A stretch of 64,000 nucleotides of DNA from JAFDBW01 sp963825575 (GTDB lineage Bacteria; Desulfobacterota; Desulfuromonadia; Desulfuromonadales; BM103). Location of the stretch: positions 119,887 through 183,886 of the forward strand of contig CAWGUB010000015.1 in the NCBI GenBank assembly GCA_963825575.1, in the 5' to 3' direction. Below are positions 45,225 through 54,445 of the stretch, in pieces. The translations under genes were made by a program, and so were the position numbers. Within the stretch, counting starts at the first letter, position 1. Each line of letters begins with the position of its first letter. Below the pieces are notes generated by a model, which was given only the letters and a program-made list of their open reading frames with translations, made no database searches and was not told the origin of the DNA.

Positions 45225-46772
45225 TCAGGCTTTGGCCTGACCTTTTAAGTTTTTGAGCTGGAAACGTCCCCAGTGGTCCACAACGGTTTTTCTCTCTGCT
45301 CTCGACAGCTTGTTGATGCTCTTGTCCTCGTAGAAAGAATCGTTGTCGTGATCACGGCTGGATATCTCTTCGAAGATAACACCGCCTTCAGTACCGAATG
45401 AGTGCCAGACCCCCGGCATCACAACCACGCTTTCACCTGGCACAAGGGTCCGATGATGGCCGTCTATCGTACATTCCAGCTGCCCGTAGAGTACCTGAAA
45501 GGTCTCCTCTTTCAGCGCATGATAGTGGGAGGGGTGTTTCTGCCCAGGCAGTTGCACAACAAGTTTTTTACAGTAGTCACGGGTGACGCATTCGATCAGG
45601 ACAGCACCGGTTTCGAGGAACTTCGGGATGCCGTAATGATGCGAGTATTCGACCTTGAATTCCGGCCCAAGGTGAATCCTCGCTTCGTTGAGCATGGCCT
45701 TGACCTCGTGGACGGCATGTTTGATGACCAACTCGTCTTCCGATCCCGGAAGGTCGACCTTGTCCTCGAAAACCGGTTTGTTTGCGACGACATCGCTTTT
45801 GCTGACAATGCCCGGCTTGAAGTTGCCGCTATCAAGTTGTCCTTCGATGTAGGGAATGGCGAAGTAAACCTGATCACTTTCGATCACGGCGCCTTTACGT
45901 ATTTTGCGCTTCGCATAGACCCCGCGCTTCAGGCCATCGATGGCACTCTGCTCGGCTTCCGAAGCAGGCTGACGCTCCCTGGGTCCGCACAGGACCTGGG
46001 CCCTCTGCTTGGATGTGATCCATTCGGCGATCTGTTCAGGCGTTGACGAATAAGCATTGAGAGGTGAATCTTTCGTGGCTATTCCGACATGACGTTCGAA
46101 CAGTTCCGCGCCCAGCGCTACAGCCAGCTGCACGGGGGTCATGTCTGATGGAGATTCGTGGGTAGACCAGCCGACATGAATACCAGGATAACGGTTTCGC
46201 AGCAGGGCGATCTGACGCATGTTCATGTTCGCATCAGGGGTCGGGTAGATGGCGACGCAGTGCATGATTGCGAAATGAACCCCACGGTGCTGGAAGAAGC
46301 TGACCAGGTTGTCGATGTCACGAAGGGTCAGACCGCCGGTCGAAAAAATGACCGGCTTGTCTGCATCGGCAACTTTTTCAAGGAGGGGCCAGTCTTTGCC
46401 TGAACAGCTTGCCACCTTGATTACATCGAAGCCCATATCGCAGATAATGTCGACCGAGGCCTCGTCAAAGGGTGTGCACATGGTGACCATGCCCTGGGCA
46501 CGAACCTCATCGAGCAGAGCCTGGAACTTGTCCCAGGGCAGGCGTGTCGACAGAAAGCGCTGAACCTGCTTGTGGTCGCTGTTCTTCTGGTGCTCCTGGT
46601 GGATAAAGGTATCAAGCTGCCGGAACTGGAATTTCAGTGCAGCGCGCGCCCCCCGATCCTTGACGACCTTGGCGAAGGAGCGAACAATATTGAGCCCGTG
46701 CTCGACGTCACCCTGATGATTGTTGGCCATGTCCAGGATCAGGAGATCTTTAAAGTCAAATTTCTTGTTCAC
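45225..46772 (-). CDS. N-acetylneuraminate synthase-like enzyme fused to a cupin domain
   Basis: 515 residues. Residues 1-270 are a NeuB-type TIM barrel: DMANNHQGDVEHG, ALKFQFRQLDTF, MCTPFDEASVD, IKVASCSGKDWPLL, VIFSTGGLTLRDID, HCVAIYPTPDANMNM and FERHVGIATKDSP. Residues about 275-350 are the SAF/antifreeze-like domain (KRGVYAKRKIRKGAVIESDQV). A C-terminal cupin of about 130 residues follows, with a metal-site pattern HPSHYHALKEETFQVLYGQLE and VMPGVWHSFG. NeuB enzymes condense phosphoenolpyruvate with a hexosamine. The cupin resembles sugar-isomerase-type cupins, so it may shape or isomerise the substrate; that is inference. Confidence 0.85.
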   Translation of the reverse strand: MNKKFDFKDLLILDMANNHQGDVEHGLNIVRSFAKVVKDRGARAALKFQFRQLDTFIHQEHQKNSDHKQVQRFLSTRLPWDKFQALLDEVRAQGMVTMCTPFDEASVDIICDMGFDVIKVASCSGKDWPLLEKVADADKPVIFSTGGLTLRDIDNLVSFFQHRGVHFAIMHCVAIYPTPDANMNMRQIALLRNRYPGIHVGWSTHESPSDMTPVQLAVALGAELFERHVGIATKDSPLNAYSSTPEQIAEWITSKQRAQVLCGPRERQPASEAEQSAIDGLKRGVYAKRKIRKGAVIESDQVYFAIPYIEGQLDSGNFKPGIVSKSDVVANKPVFEDKVDLPGSEDELVIKHAVHEVKAMLNEARIHLGPEFKVEYSHHYGIPKFLETGAVLIECVTRDYCKKLVVQLPGQKHPSHYHALKEETFQVLYGQLECTIDGHHRTLVPGESVVVMPGVWHSFGTEGGVIFEEISSRDHDNDSFYEDKSINKLSRAERKTVVDHWGRFQLKNLKGQAKA

Positions 46773-46784
46773 GTCTGCCTCCGT

Positions 46785-47876
46785 TTATTGTTTCGGTGCG
46801 ACCGTCAGTGCGTCGAGAGAGTAGCCTTTTTTATAGTCGATCAGGACCCGTTGCCCCCGGCTGTTCGCCAGGTGTGCGGCAGCGACGATCAACATGGTAT
46901 CAAGGCCGCACTCCAGCGAAATGGAACTCCTTTGATTCCCGCTCTTGAGAATAGCTTCAACGTGCTTGAGCTCGGCGATAAAGTCATCCGGGCGGGTCTT
47001 TTTGAACACTATTTCTTCTTTCGGGTTGCCGCCGTACTGCCACTGGATACGGTCTTCACTGCCAATCGTGATATCCACGAAGCCGTCCTTGCCCTGAATA
47101 CGGCCCCACTTGCGGGATGGCTGGGTGACCACGTCCTGGACCACGCGCCCGACCAGACCGTTCTCCGTACGCAGGTTGAGCAGACAGAGCTTATCGTAGT
47201 CGACCAGGTCGGTTTTGACATATTCCAGGCTCGCATCAACTTCGGTGACGCGGCCAGCTCCGAGACTACGCGCCAGATGTTGCCAGAGATTGATGGCGTG
47301 GGAATGCTCGCCGCTGGCACCGCCACCTTTCTGCCAGAAACCCAGGTAGCTGTCCTGTGGCCCATCGAGCCAGGGGTGAGCGGTGAAGATCCCGCCCCAA
47401 TGCTCACGGAACTCAACATCAAGGGTTTCAGTGGCACCCAGGTACGGGACAAGCTCTACCGCCTTGTCGGCGACAGAGCTGACGACGTGGTTGTAGCCGA
47501 CGAAAACCTCAACACCGGTTTCTCGGGCAAGGTCGTACAGCTCGTCGGCCTTCTCCATTTCCGGTGTGCAAAGTGGCTTTTCGATCAGCACGGCTTTAGG
47601 CTTTTCGGCAATCGCCTGGATAGCGAGATTCATATGTGAATCAGGCGGCGTGCCGATAAATATCAGGTCAAAGCCCTCGCTAGGGACTTCGGCTGCGCTG
47701 TAAAGCTGGATCGATTCATCCCATTGACCATAGCGCATCGGGTAAATTTCTTCCCTGGTCCGCTGCAGCGCAGCGGGGTCCAGGTCACAGATTGTCACAT
47801 TCCAGCCCATTCGACGCGAGGCGTTGGCCAGGTGGTTGCCGATGGATCCGGCGCCATAAATTTTTACGTTGTACAT
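46785..47876 (-). CDS. Gfo/Idh/MocA-family sugar oxidoreductase
   Basis: NAD(P)-dependent sugar dehydrogenase. The N-terminal Rossmann fold shows IYGAGSIGNHLANASRR, then LIFIGTPPDSHMNLAIQAI and the EKP motif in VLIEKPLCTPEMEKADEL. The C-terminal domain has GGGASGEHSHAINLW with the conserved His. 363 residues. It lies 12 bases upstream of the NeuB-cupin gene; a role in making or modifying the acidic sugar precursor is likely. Confidence 0.87.
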   Translation of the reverse strand: MYNVKIYGAGSIGNHLANASRRMGWNVTICDLDPAALQRTREEIYPMRYGQWDESIQLYSAAEVPSEGFDLIFIGTPPDSHMNLAIQAIAEKPKAVLIEKPLCTPEMEKADELYDLARETGVEVFVGYNHVVSSVADKAVELVPYLGATETLDVEFREHWGGIFTAHPWLDGPQDSYLGFWQKGGGASGEHSHAINLWQHLARSLGAGRVTEVDASLEYVKTDLVDYDKLCLLNLRTENGLVGRVVQDVVTQPSRKWGRIQGKDGFVDITIGSEDRIQWQYGGNPKEEIVFKKTRPDDFIAELKHVEAILKSGNQRSSISLECGLDTMLIVAAAHLANSRGQRVLIDYKKGYSLDALTVAPKQ

Positions 47877-47963
47877 GGGTTTCTCCCCAAAAAGTATTGT
47901 CGGGCTGATGGCAGGTCAAACCGTTTGTGCCTTCAGCCGTTTGCGTAGCTTATCTAATCACGA

Positions 47964-49337
47964 CTATTTGTAAATCCAGTACAGGTGCTGCGAATGTTTT
48001 TTCACCTTGATGTCGTGGAACCGATCCAGCAGCTGGCCGAAACGGTCGATAATCGCCAGCATCTCCTCCGCTGTTATCCCGGGGTAGCGGTGGTCGTGCA
48101 GGGTTATGTTGTTGCGATGACCGGGTCTCCTCATGTTGATGCGTTTCTCGATAGTCCGCAAATGTGTCTGGTACCATCCGCTGAAACGGTCTGACATGCT
48201 CGGCGCTGGCGGCGGGCCTTCGCGGTAGCCGGCCTCGTCGAGAACATCCACGATCCGGTCCGCGGCAAGCCGTCCTTCGAGGGCGGATATATGCGGTTCC
48301 AAGGCAGCTCTTCGCACCTCCCAGGCGAGTGGGCCTATCTTCCCATCGACAATATCCCGCACAGCCGCCAGCAGCTCCTCAATGGTATAAACACGTCGAC
48401 TGACATCGCGGGTAATTGGAAAGTCATATTCGTCGACGGTGACTGGCTCGAAGTTGACTCCGGCCGTACCGAGGATGGCAGATTCAACGAGGGTCGTGCA
48501 GCCATTGGCGACCACGACCTTTGCAGCCATCAGCCAGGGATGGACGTTCCCCTCGTTGGTAACCACCAGGTTGGGGTGGCTTTTGGCAATATCCTTCCAG
48601 GCCTGGTGACTTTCGGAAGGATGAGGTCTCAGGACCACAGTACAGTCGGGAAATGCTGCACAAAACACGGGCAGCATCTTCTGGAAATGTTCGAAAATGG
48701 CAAGTTTGTGGCGGCCCTTGCCGGCATCGTATGGGTCTATCTTGCCGGGCTTTTTTCCTTCTGCGGCCTGCTTTAGCTCTCCGAGTTGTTCGTAGTAGTG
48801 GTTGACCTTGCTGAAGTTGGTGTTGATGAGGATAAAGTTCCCGTAGCGTTCACGAATGACTTCTGCCTCGGGGCGGTAGAATTCACGCAGCTCGGGACGC
48901 AGCAGGTCGATCCGCGGGTTCCCGGTGTTTTCAATCGGGGCATTGCCGCGGCCACTGAATGAACGGAAGGCCCTGGCGTTGTCTTCGCCCCATGTCGTCA
49001 GACGGGCAACGCGCTGCATGGCTACGGCAGACAACCTCCAGCGATGGTAGATAGCGTCAGGCTCCCGCAGCAGACCTTCTTCGTCCCAGGCCAGTATGTC
49101 GTGTCCGAGCTGGTTGAGAATTTTAAACATGCGGTCACTGCGGGTCTTCATGCTCTTTGCCATGTAGACCCCGCGCGGCACCGATGCTGTTTTAAAATGG
49201 ATGTATGCACGCGACCCGATCAGGACCGGATAGCCTCGTTCGGCGGCCACGCACGAGAGCAGGATCTTGGCGTCCATCTCGCGGACCTGGTTTTCTACCG
49301 GCATGATGATCGTTGAGGGTGATGCTGCCATTAACAA
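47964..49337 (-). CDS. Surface carbohydrate biosynthesis protein (GT-B-like)
   Basis: 457-residue intact paralogue of the broken gene at 36074-37510. Matching landmarks are IIMPVENQVREMDAKILLSCVAA, NTGNPRIDLLRPELR, FILINTNFSKVNHYYEQ, VVLRPHPSESHQAW and VVANGCTTLVESAILGTAG. The arrangement is that of the surface carbohydrate biosynthesis group related to CDP-glycerol/CMP-sugar polymerases; the reaction is not established. Its start is 1 base from the stop of the serine-palmitoyltransferase-like gene, so the lipid and sugar genes are translationally linked. Confidence 0.75.
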   Translation of the reverse strand: MLMAASPSTIIMPVENQVREMDAKILLSCVAAERGYPVLIGSRAYIHFKTASVPRGVYMAKSMKTRSDRMFKILNQLGHDILAWDEEGLLREPDAIYHRWRLSAVAMQRVARLTTWGEDNARAFRSFSGRGNAPIENTGNPRIDLLRPELREFYRPEAEVIRERYGNFILINTNFSKVNHYYEQLGELKQAAEGKKPGKIDPYDAGKGRHKLAIFEHFQKMLPVFCAAFPDCTVVLRPHPSESHQAWKDIAKSHPNLVVTNEGNVHPWLMAAKVVVANGCTTLVESAILGTAGVNFEPVTVDEYDFPITRDVSRRVYTIEELLAAVRDIVDGKIGPLAWEVRRAALEPHISALEGRLAADRIVDVLDEAGYREGPPPAPSMSDRFSGWYQTHLRTIEKRINMRRPGHRNNITLHDHRYPGITAEEMLAIIDRFGQLLDRFHDIKVKKHSQHLYWIYK

Positions 49338-49338
49338 C

Positions 49339-50533
49339 TTACTCCTGTTCGGCCATCATTGCCTTGATCTCGGCAAAGGCCTGGAGAAGAAAATTGATCT
49401 GGTCGGATGTGTGGGCAGCGCTGATACTGCAGCGCAGCAGACTCATCCCCGCCGGTGCTGCAGGTGGAAAGACCAGGTTGACGTAGATGCCCTTGTCGAG
49501 CAGCGCCTTCCAGGCGAACAGGGTCTTTTCTCTTGACGGAGCTCTGATTGCAACGATCGGGCTGAGGTCTGGTCCGAGTTCAAAGCCCAGCTCTTTAAGC
49601 CCGTGGTAAAGAAGGGTCGCGTTGTCCCAGAACCGAGTGCGCAGTTCCGGTTTCGATTGTATGACCCGCAGTGCTTCGCGAACAGAAGCGATCGTCGAGG
49701 GGGATGGTGATGCTGTAAACACGTATGAGCGGCAGACGTAGCGCACCAGGTCCAGTTCCGGGTGGTTGCTGACGCAATAGCCGCCTATGGCGCCCAGGCT
49801 CTTGCTGAAAGTGCCGACGATGAAATCGACATCTTCTTCCACTCCTGCTGCTTCAGCCATGCCGCGCCCGTGGTCGCCCATGACGCCCAGGGAGTGCGCT
49901 TCATCAACCAGCAACCATGCCCCATATTTCTTCTTCAGGGCGGCAATCTCTGCCAGAGGCGCACAGTCGCCAAGCATGCTGTAGATGCCTTCCACGATGA
50001 TCAGGGTTTTTTCAGCTTTCGGGCCGAGACGCTTGAGCTTTTTCTCCAGGTCCTCAATGTTGTTGTGACGGAAAGCGAATCATCTCGGCGCCACTCATCT
50101 TGCACGCGTCGTAGATGCTCGCGTGCGAGTCGGCGTCCAGAACAATGACATCGCCGGGACCGGCAAGGGTCGAAATAACGCCAAGGTTGGCAACAAAACC
50201 GGTTGAGAAGACGATCGCGTTGCTGCAGCCGTAAAAGTTGGCCAGGTCCTTTTCCAGGTCACGGTGCCCGGCAAAGGTGCCGTTGGCCATACGCGACCCG
50301 GTCGTACCAGTCCCTTCCTTCTCCAGACTTAACTGCGCGGCTTTAATGCACTGCTGGTCAAAGGTCAGGCCAAGGTAGTTGTTGGTGCCGGCAAGGAGGA
50401 CGCGATGTCCACCGATGGAAGCTTCAGTCGCGGAGTAAATTTCATCGATGACTACATTGAGAGGGTCTACTCCGGGAGGAAAAAGTGTTTTCCGGGCGTC
50501 TGCAACAGCGCTAAGTTTATCAAGAATTCCCAT
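49339..50533 (-). pseudogene. Serine palmitoyltransferase-like / alpha-oxoamine synthase, one frame break
   Basis: PLP enzyme of the AONS/KBL/SPT family, condensing an amino acid with an acyl thioester. N-terminal part 50533 to about 50073: TNNYLGLTFDQQ, GTGTTGSRMANGTFAGHRDLE, DADSHASIYDACKMSGA. C-terminal part to 49339: EGIYSMLGDCAPLAEIAAL, LLVDEAHSLGVMGDHGRGM and the PLP lysine in VGTFSKSLGAIGGYC. One extra base in a three-base run near 50072 breaks the frame (MIRFPSQQH stop instead of RFRHNNIEDLEKKL). In context with ACP, FAAL and a reductase, serine palmitoyltransferase activity giving 3-ketosphinganine is the best guess; RkpG-like capsule-lipid synthases are an alternative. Confidence 0.82.
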
Positions 50534-50787
50534 TAACTAGTCTCTATAATATTTTGAATTTGCGTTGTAAAATCTTTAACTGTCCTCAAGTCAGAGAGGC
50601 TGTTGAGTGGATAGGTTATGTCAAAAGCGTCTTCAACGTCATGTAGCATCTCCATGACTTTGAGCGAATCGAATCCGAGGTCGTTAACCAGTTCCGTCTC
50701 TTCCCGGATCGGCCCCGGCTGTGGGGCGTATTCTTTAAGAAGCTCGACCACCTGTTTATAAATGTCATCATAACGGGAGGGTGTCAT
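50533..50787 (-). CDS. Acyl carrier protein
   Basis: 84 residues with the phosphopantetheine attachment serine in LGFDSLKVMEMLHDVED (DSL motif, Ser about residue 43) and an acidic helix II. The stop codon overlaps the start of the SPT-like gene. Being placed next to FAAL and SPT, it is probably a dedicated ACP that accepts an acyl-AMP from the ligase and presents it to the synthase. Confidence 0.9.
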   Translation of the reverse strand: MTPSRYDDIYKQVVELLKEYAPQPGPIREETELVNDLGFDSLKVMEMLHDVEDAFDITYPLNSLSDLRTVKDFTTQIQNIIETS

Positions 50788-50817
50788 AACCGGTGAAACT
50801 CCAATCTATAGTCAACC

Positions 50818-51740
50818 TTAAGGAAACAGGCGTTTCATCCCTTCAGCAGAACAAAACCCGAGGCTGCCAATTAGTCGCCTCGGAGATTGCAGTATTATCA
50901 CAGACCCAGTCCGGATGAAAGATTTCTCTCACCTTTCCCGGCGTCAACATCGGTCGATAGCCAAGCAGTCGTGCCAGTCCGGCATTGGTCAGGGCGATCA
51001 TCTGCAGCAAAGACCGGGGGATTGAAAGACAGCGAGGCTCTTTGCCATTCAAATGGGTAGCGATCGTCTCAATCTTCTGCCAAGTATAGCCATCAGGGTG
51101 CCCGTCATGCAACTCAAAACATCGACTTTTTGGTGCAGGGTCCGATCTCAACAGGCAACTGACTGCAGCAACCAGGTCGTCAACGTAAATCAGACGAGAA
51201 TCGACCGTTTTTATCTCCGACAATCGGCACGATGCCACGTCTGATCAGTTGTAACAGAGGCAACATCTCACGGTCACCTGGCCCATAGACTGCGGGTGGC
51301 CGCAATATGTCACACGAAATCCTGTCCTGGTATCTCATCAGGACATCTTCACCAGACTTTTTGCTTGATGCGTAGGCGGACAGAGACGGTTCTCGGGCAG
51401 CCAGGGAAGACATCAGCAGAAAACGGGAGACTTTCTCTTCCACAGCGGCCTCAAGCAGGTGTGCAACGCCTGCGGTGTTGGTGTTTTCGAATTGTTCCAG
51501 TGAAGTCCCGCGCACGGCACCGGCACAATGAACAATCGCATCGACCCCTGCAACAAGCGTACGCAGGCTCTCGATATCGTTAAGGTCACCGGGATACCAT
51601 TGAACTGAATCTGTCTGGTCGGGGCGGGGAGTAGAAGCAGGGCGGTACAGTGCTCTGACATGGAAGCCTTGATCCACTAAATGCCTGAGCAAAACGGCGC
51701 CGATAAAGCCCGTTGCTCCTGTGATTACTATACTGAGCAA
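50818..51740 (-). pseudogene. NAD-dependent epimerase/dehydratase-family protein (ceramide-reductase-like), two frame breaks
   Basis: Extended SDR protein starting at TTG 51740: VITGATGFIGAVLLRHLVDQG (NAD-binding GxxGxxG), VDAIVHCAGAVRG, LLMSSLAA, YASSKKSGEDVLMRY (YxxxK) and RPPAVYGPGDREMLPL. The frame breaks near 51195, then continues as LIYVDDLVAAVSCLL to a second break near 50850; the true end is about 50818 (EGMKRLFP). Both fit an inserted base. In Caulobacter the ceramide reductase CerR is of this family and is encoded with Spt and an ACP, the same neighbourhood as here. Confidence 0.75.
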
Positions 51741-51776
51741 AGTTGAAATCGTTCTGCGGAGAGGTCCAAGATTTAC

Positions 51777-53591
51777 TTAGCGGGCACTGTCTGCGATACG
51801 CAATTCGGAAACGTCCTCACGATTTGACTGTTCTTGTTGAGTTTGATCAATTCGTATCAGGCTCTGTTTTGATTGTCGTTTTAGATATTCACGCCGCGTG
51901 CCGGCACGGGACAGCTTGCCTGACGAGGTGCGCGGCAGGGTATGTGCTGAGACAAGCTCAATGGTGCAGTCAATGCCCTGTTCTTCTCGCACGAGAGAGG
52001 CGATACGGCTCGAGAGTTCACGTCGTTTGTCTGTGTCCGTTTCGCGGTACTGGACGACCATGACCGCTGTTTCGGAGCCGTCTTCTGCCGGAATGGAGAT
52101 AGCGGACGCATCACCGGGCCTGACTTCCGGGTGCTGTTCTGCAAGAAATTCAAGATCCTGCGGCCAGATGTTGCGCCCATTGATGATAATCAGGTCTTTT
52201 TCTCGACCGGTAATCACCAGGGTTCCCTCAACCAGGTAACCGATGTCCCCCGTATTCAGCCAGCCATCCTCGGAGAGGGCCTCTGCGGTCGCTTCAGGGT
52301 CACCCGCGTAACCAGTCATTACGCTTGGTCCACGGACGTGAATTGTCCCACACTGCCGGTCAGGCAGAATATCACCGTAATCATCCCTGATTTGGATCTC
52401 ATGTCCGGGGAGCGGGGGCCCGCAGTTGACCAGTTTTTTCGTGCGGCGGCCTGTATCCGAAATTTCGGTAACAGGTACCGCAAGCTGCTTCTCTGACAAC
52501 TGCTCTGCGTCAACTTCATCGACGATGATCCCGAGGTCTATACGGGCGAAGCTGACAGCAAGTGAGCACTCGGCCATACCGTAACTGGCAACAAAACTTT
52601 TGCCATCGAAACCGAACGGGGCCATCTTCTCCATGAAGTTCTCCAGAACCTCGGTCCGAATCGTCTCGGCACCGACCCCGGCAATCCGCCATGCACTCAG
52701 GTCGTATGCTGCATTGTCATCATGACGAAGCCGTCGCGAGCAGAGCTCGTAACCAAAGGGCGGAGCGAAGGAAATTGTACCTCGGTTTCGGGTCATCATG
52801 CTCAGCCACAAGCGGGGACGCATGGCAAAGTCGCGGGTAGAGAGAAAATCAACGGAGACCTGCGATGCCAGGGGGGCCAGGACAAAACCGATCAAACCCA
52901 TGTCATGGTAGTAGGGCAGCCAGGATATGCACCTGTCGCCACTGCGGACTCTCAGGCCGTTTTTGATAATGCCGGAGAGATTATGCATGACAGCCGCCTC
53001 GCTGACCATGACCCCCCTCGGGAAGCGCGTACTGCCAGAGGTGTATTGAAGATAGGCGGTTTCTCCGGATTGCAGTGGCAGTAATTCACTGTCCAGTTTG
53101 GGGAGCTTGTCAAAAGTCTCGGGGCCGCCGACGAGCGCCAGCCCCAGACCTTGCGCAGCCTCGCGCAGAAAAGACAGGAATTCGAGAGGCGCCACCGCAA
53201 TGGCTGCCTGACTTTTCTCCAGCAGTCCACGCAATTGCTCAACGTAAGCCTTATGGCCACCCAGATGAATCGAAGCAGGCAGAGGAACCGGTACGTAGCC
53301 AGCGTATTGACAGGCAAAAAAGAAGCGTGGGAAATCAGGATGGGTTTCTGCAACGATTGCAACCCGCGAACCCCTGTCCAGATGCAGACCACGCAGGCGC
53401 TTCGCCAGGATCCGGGCTTCTCTCTGTAATTCAGTATAGGTGAGAACGGTACGGAGTTCTCCGCGACCGCTGTAGAAATTAAACCCGCTCGCCCCCGTAG
53501 CGGCGTAATCCAACGCTTCAGCAAGGTTGGAAAAATCAGCGGTTCGTAGTGGTACCTTGCTTTCAGTTGGTGTCGGATTCAAAGGATTCAT
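51777..53591 (-). CDS. Fatty acyl-AMP ligase (FAAL)
   Basis: 604-residue AMP-forming ligase of the FAAL type that activates fatty acids for transfer to an ACP. Motifs are LQYTSGSTRFPRGVMVS (P-loop), SWLPYYHDMGLIGFVLAPL, the FAAL-type SFAPPFGYELCSRRL, SYGMAECSLAVSF, DGWLNTGDIGYL and GREKDLIIINGRNIWPQDLEF. LPRTSSGKLSR near the C-terminus holds the catalytic lysine. It is the first gene of a directional unit that continues through reductase, ACP and SPT-like genes; a good promoter lies about 75 bases upstream. Confidence 0.9.
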   Translation of the reverse strand: MNPLNPTPTESKVPLRTADFSNLAEALDYAATGASGFNFYSGRGELRTVLTYTELQREARILAKRLRGLHLDRGSRVAIVAETHPDFPRFFFACQYAGYVPVPLPASIHLGGHKAYVEQLRGLLEKSQAAIAVAPLEFLSFLREAAQGLGLALVGGPETFDKLPKLDSELLPLQSGETAYLQYTSGSTRFPRGVMVSEAAVMHNLSGIIKNGLRVRSGDRCISWLPYYHDMGLIGFVLAPLASQVSVDFLSTRDFAMRPRLWLSMMTRNRGTISFAPPFGYELCSRRLRHDDNAAYDLSAWRIAGVGAETIRTEVLENFMEKMAPFGFDGKSFVASYGMAECSLAVSFARIDLGIIVDEVDAEQLSEKQLAVPVTEISDTGRRTKKLVNCGPPLPGHEIQIRDDYGDILPDRQCGTIHVRGPSVMTGYAGDPEATAEALSEDGWLNTGDIGYLVEGTLVITGREKDLIIINGRNIWPQDLEFLAEQHPEVRPGDASAISIPAEDGSETAVMVVQYRETDTDKRRELSSRIASLVREEQGIDCTIELVSAHTLPRTSSGKLSRAGTRREYLKRQSKQSLIRIDQTQQEQSNREDVSELRIADSAR

Positions 53592-53662
53592 TTTCGCTCT
53601 ATCACTTTTAGTTTATCCGGATAATTCACGCAATATTAATGCCAACATAATAAACATTGCGT

Positions 53663-53692
53663 ATTCTATATGAATATGGATTTTTTTGTCAA
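53663..53692 (-). promoter_or_regulatory. Predicted promoter of the FAAL-led operon
   Basis: Minus-strand TTGACA (53692-53687) with TATAGA (53670-53665, spacer 16) or TAGAAT (53668-53663, spacer 18), in an A+T-rich stretch about 75 bases upstream of the FAAL start. Confidence 0.6.
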
Positions 53693-53862
53693 TTTACAAA
53701 TGCGTAATGTTGCGATTTTACCAGAAAAAATGTGTTTTTTCTGCAACGGTCATAGGTCGCTACATTATCGAAGAGAACACAAAAAGACAACCAAACTCGA
53801 TCGGGAGTTTTGACCTTTGAACTTTTAGGCTAAATAAAGCCAGCAGCAAGAGACGTATCGTG

Positions 53863-54312
53863 TCAGCCTGCTCCAGTTGAATCACGGCAGAACTTATTTT
53901 TCAACGATTCCCGTATCCGTTGCCTTACGACATCTTCGACTTGATTGGTTTTACCCAACTCAGGAGGACCTGGCCAGCCTGGATCTGTGAACTCGGCCTG
54001 GTCAAAAATTCGTGTAGCAGAATATCTCGGCAGAATGTGGAAGTGAACATCAGGGTCAACCATCATCAGCATGAGGTAATTGATCTTGTCGTATTTAAAA
54101 AGATCTTTGAGGCTAGACTCTACAACGGTCGTTATCTGCTTCAGCTCAGAAAACGCCTCGGCACTGATGCTGGACAGCGCATCAACGCTCTCCTTGCAGA
54201 TGAGCACAAGAGCGCCAAGCGTCGCCTGCTGCGGGCGCAACAACACAACCCAGTTTTCATACTCCCTGATCAGGGTGTCCGGGTAACCGAATTTTTCCAT
54301 CGTTGTATTCAT
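53863..54312 (-). CDS. HIT-like protein with altered histidine triad
   Basis: 149 residues resembling HIT-family nucleotide hydrolases: LVLICKESVDALSSIS and the signature region VDPDVHFHILPRYS. The usual H-x-H-x-H-x-x is D-V-H-F-H-I-L here, so the first His is Asp while the two key later His residues remain. HIT proteins cleave AMP conjugates; next to an acyl-AMP ligase gene this could be a housekeeping hydrolase of acyl-adenylates, but that is speculation. It is divergent from the following gene. Confidence 0.75.
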   Translation of the reverse strand: MNTTMEKFGYPDTLIREYENWVVLLRPQQATLGALVLICKESVDALSSISAEAFSELKQITTVVESSLKDLFKYDKINYLMLMMVDPDVHFHILPRYSATRIFDQAEFTDPGWPGPPELGKTNQVEDVVRQRIRESLKNKFCRDSTGAG

Positions 54313-54359
54313 CGAAGACAGCCCTCCTGTAATTGTTTGTCCTGTACGGTATAAACCCC

Positions 54360-54388
54360 TTACATGCTATCGGACTATCGAGTATTAT
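54360..54388 (+). promoter_or_regulatory. Predicted promoter of the GNAT-like gene
   Basis: TTACAT (54360-54365), 17-bp spacer, TATTAT (54383-54388), 57 bases upstream of the ATG at 54446. Confidence 0.5.
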
Positions 54389-54445
54389 TCAATTCGCGAA
54401 GATAGCGAATATTACCGAAGCAGGGCTAGCCTGCTGAGTCAACCA

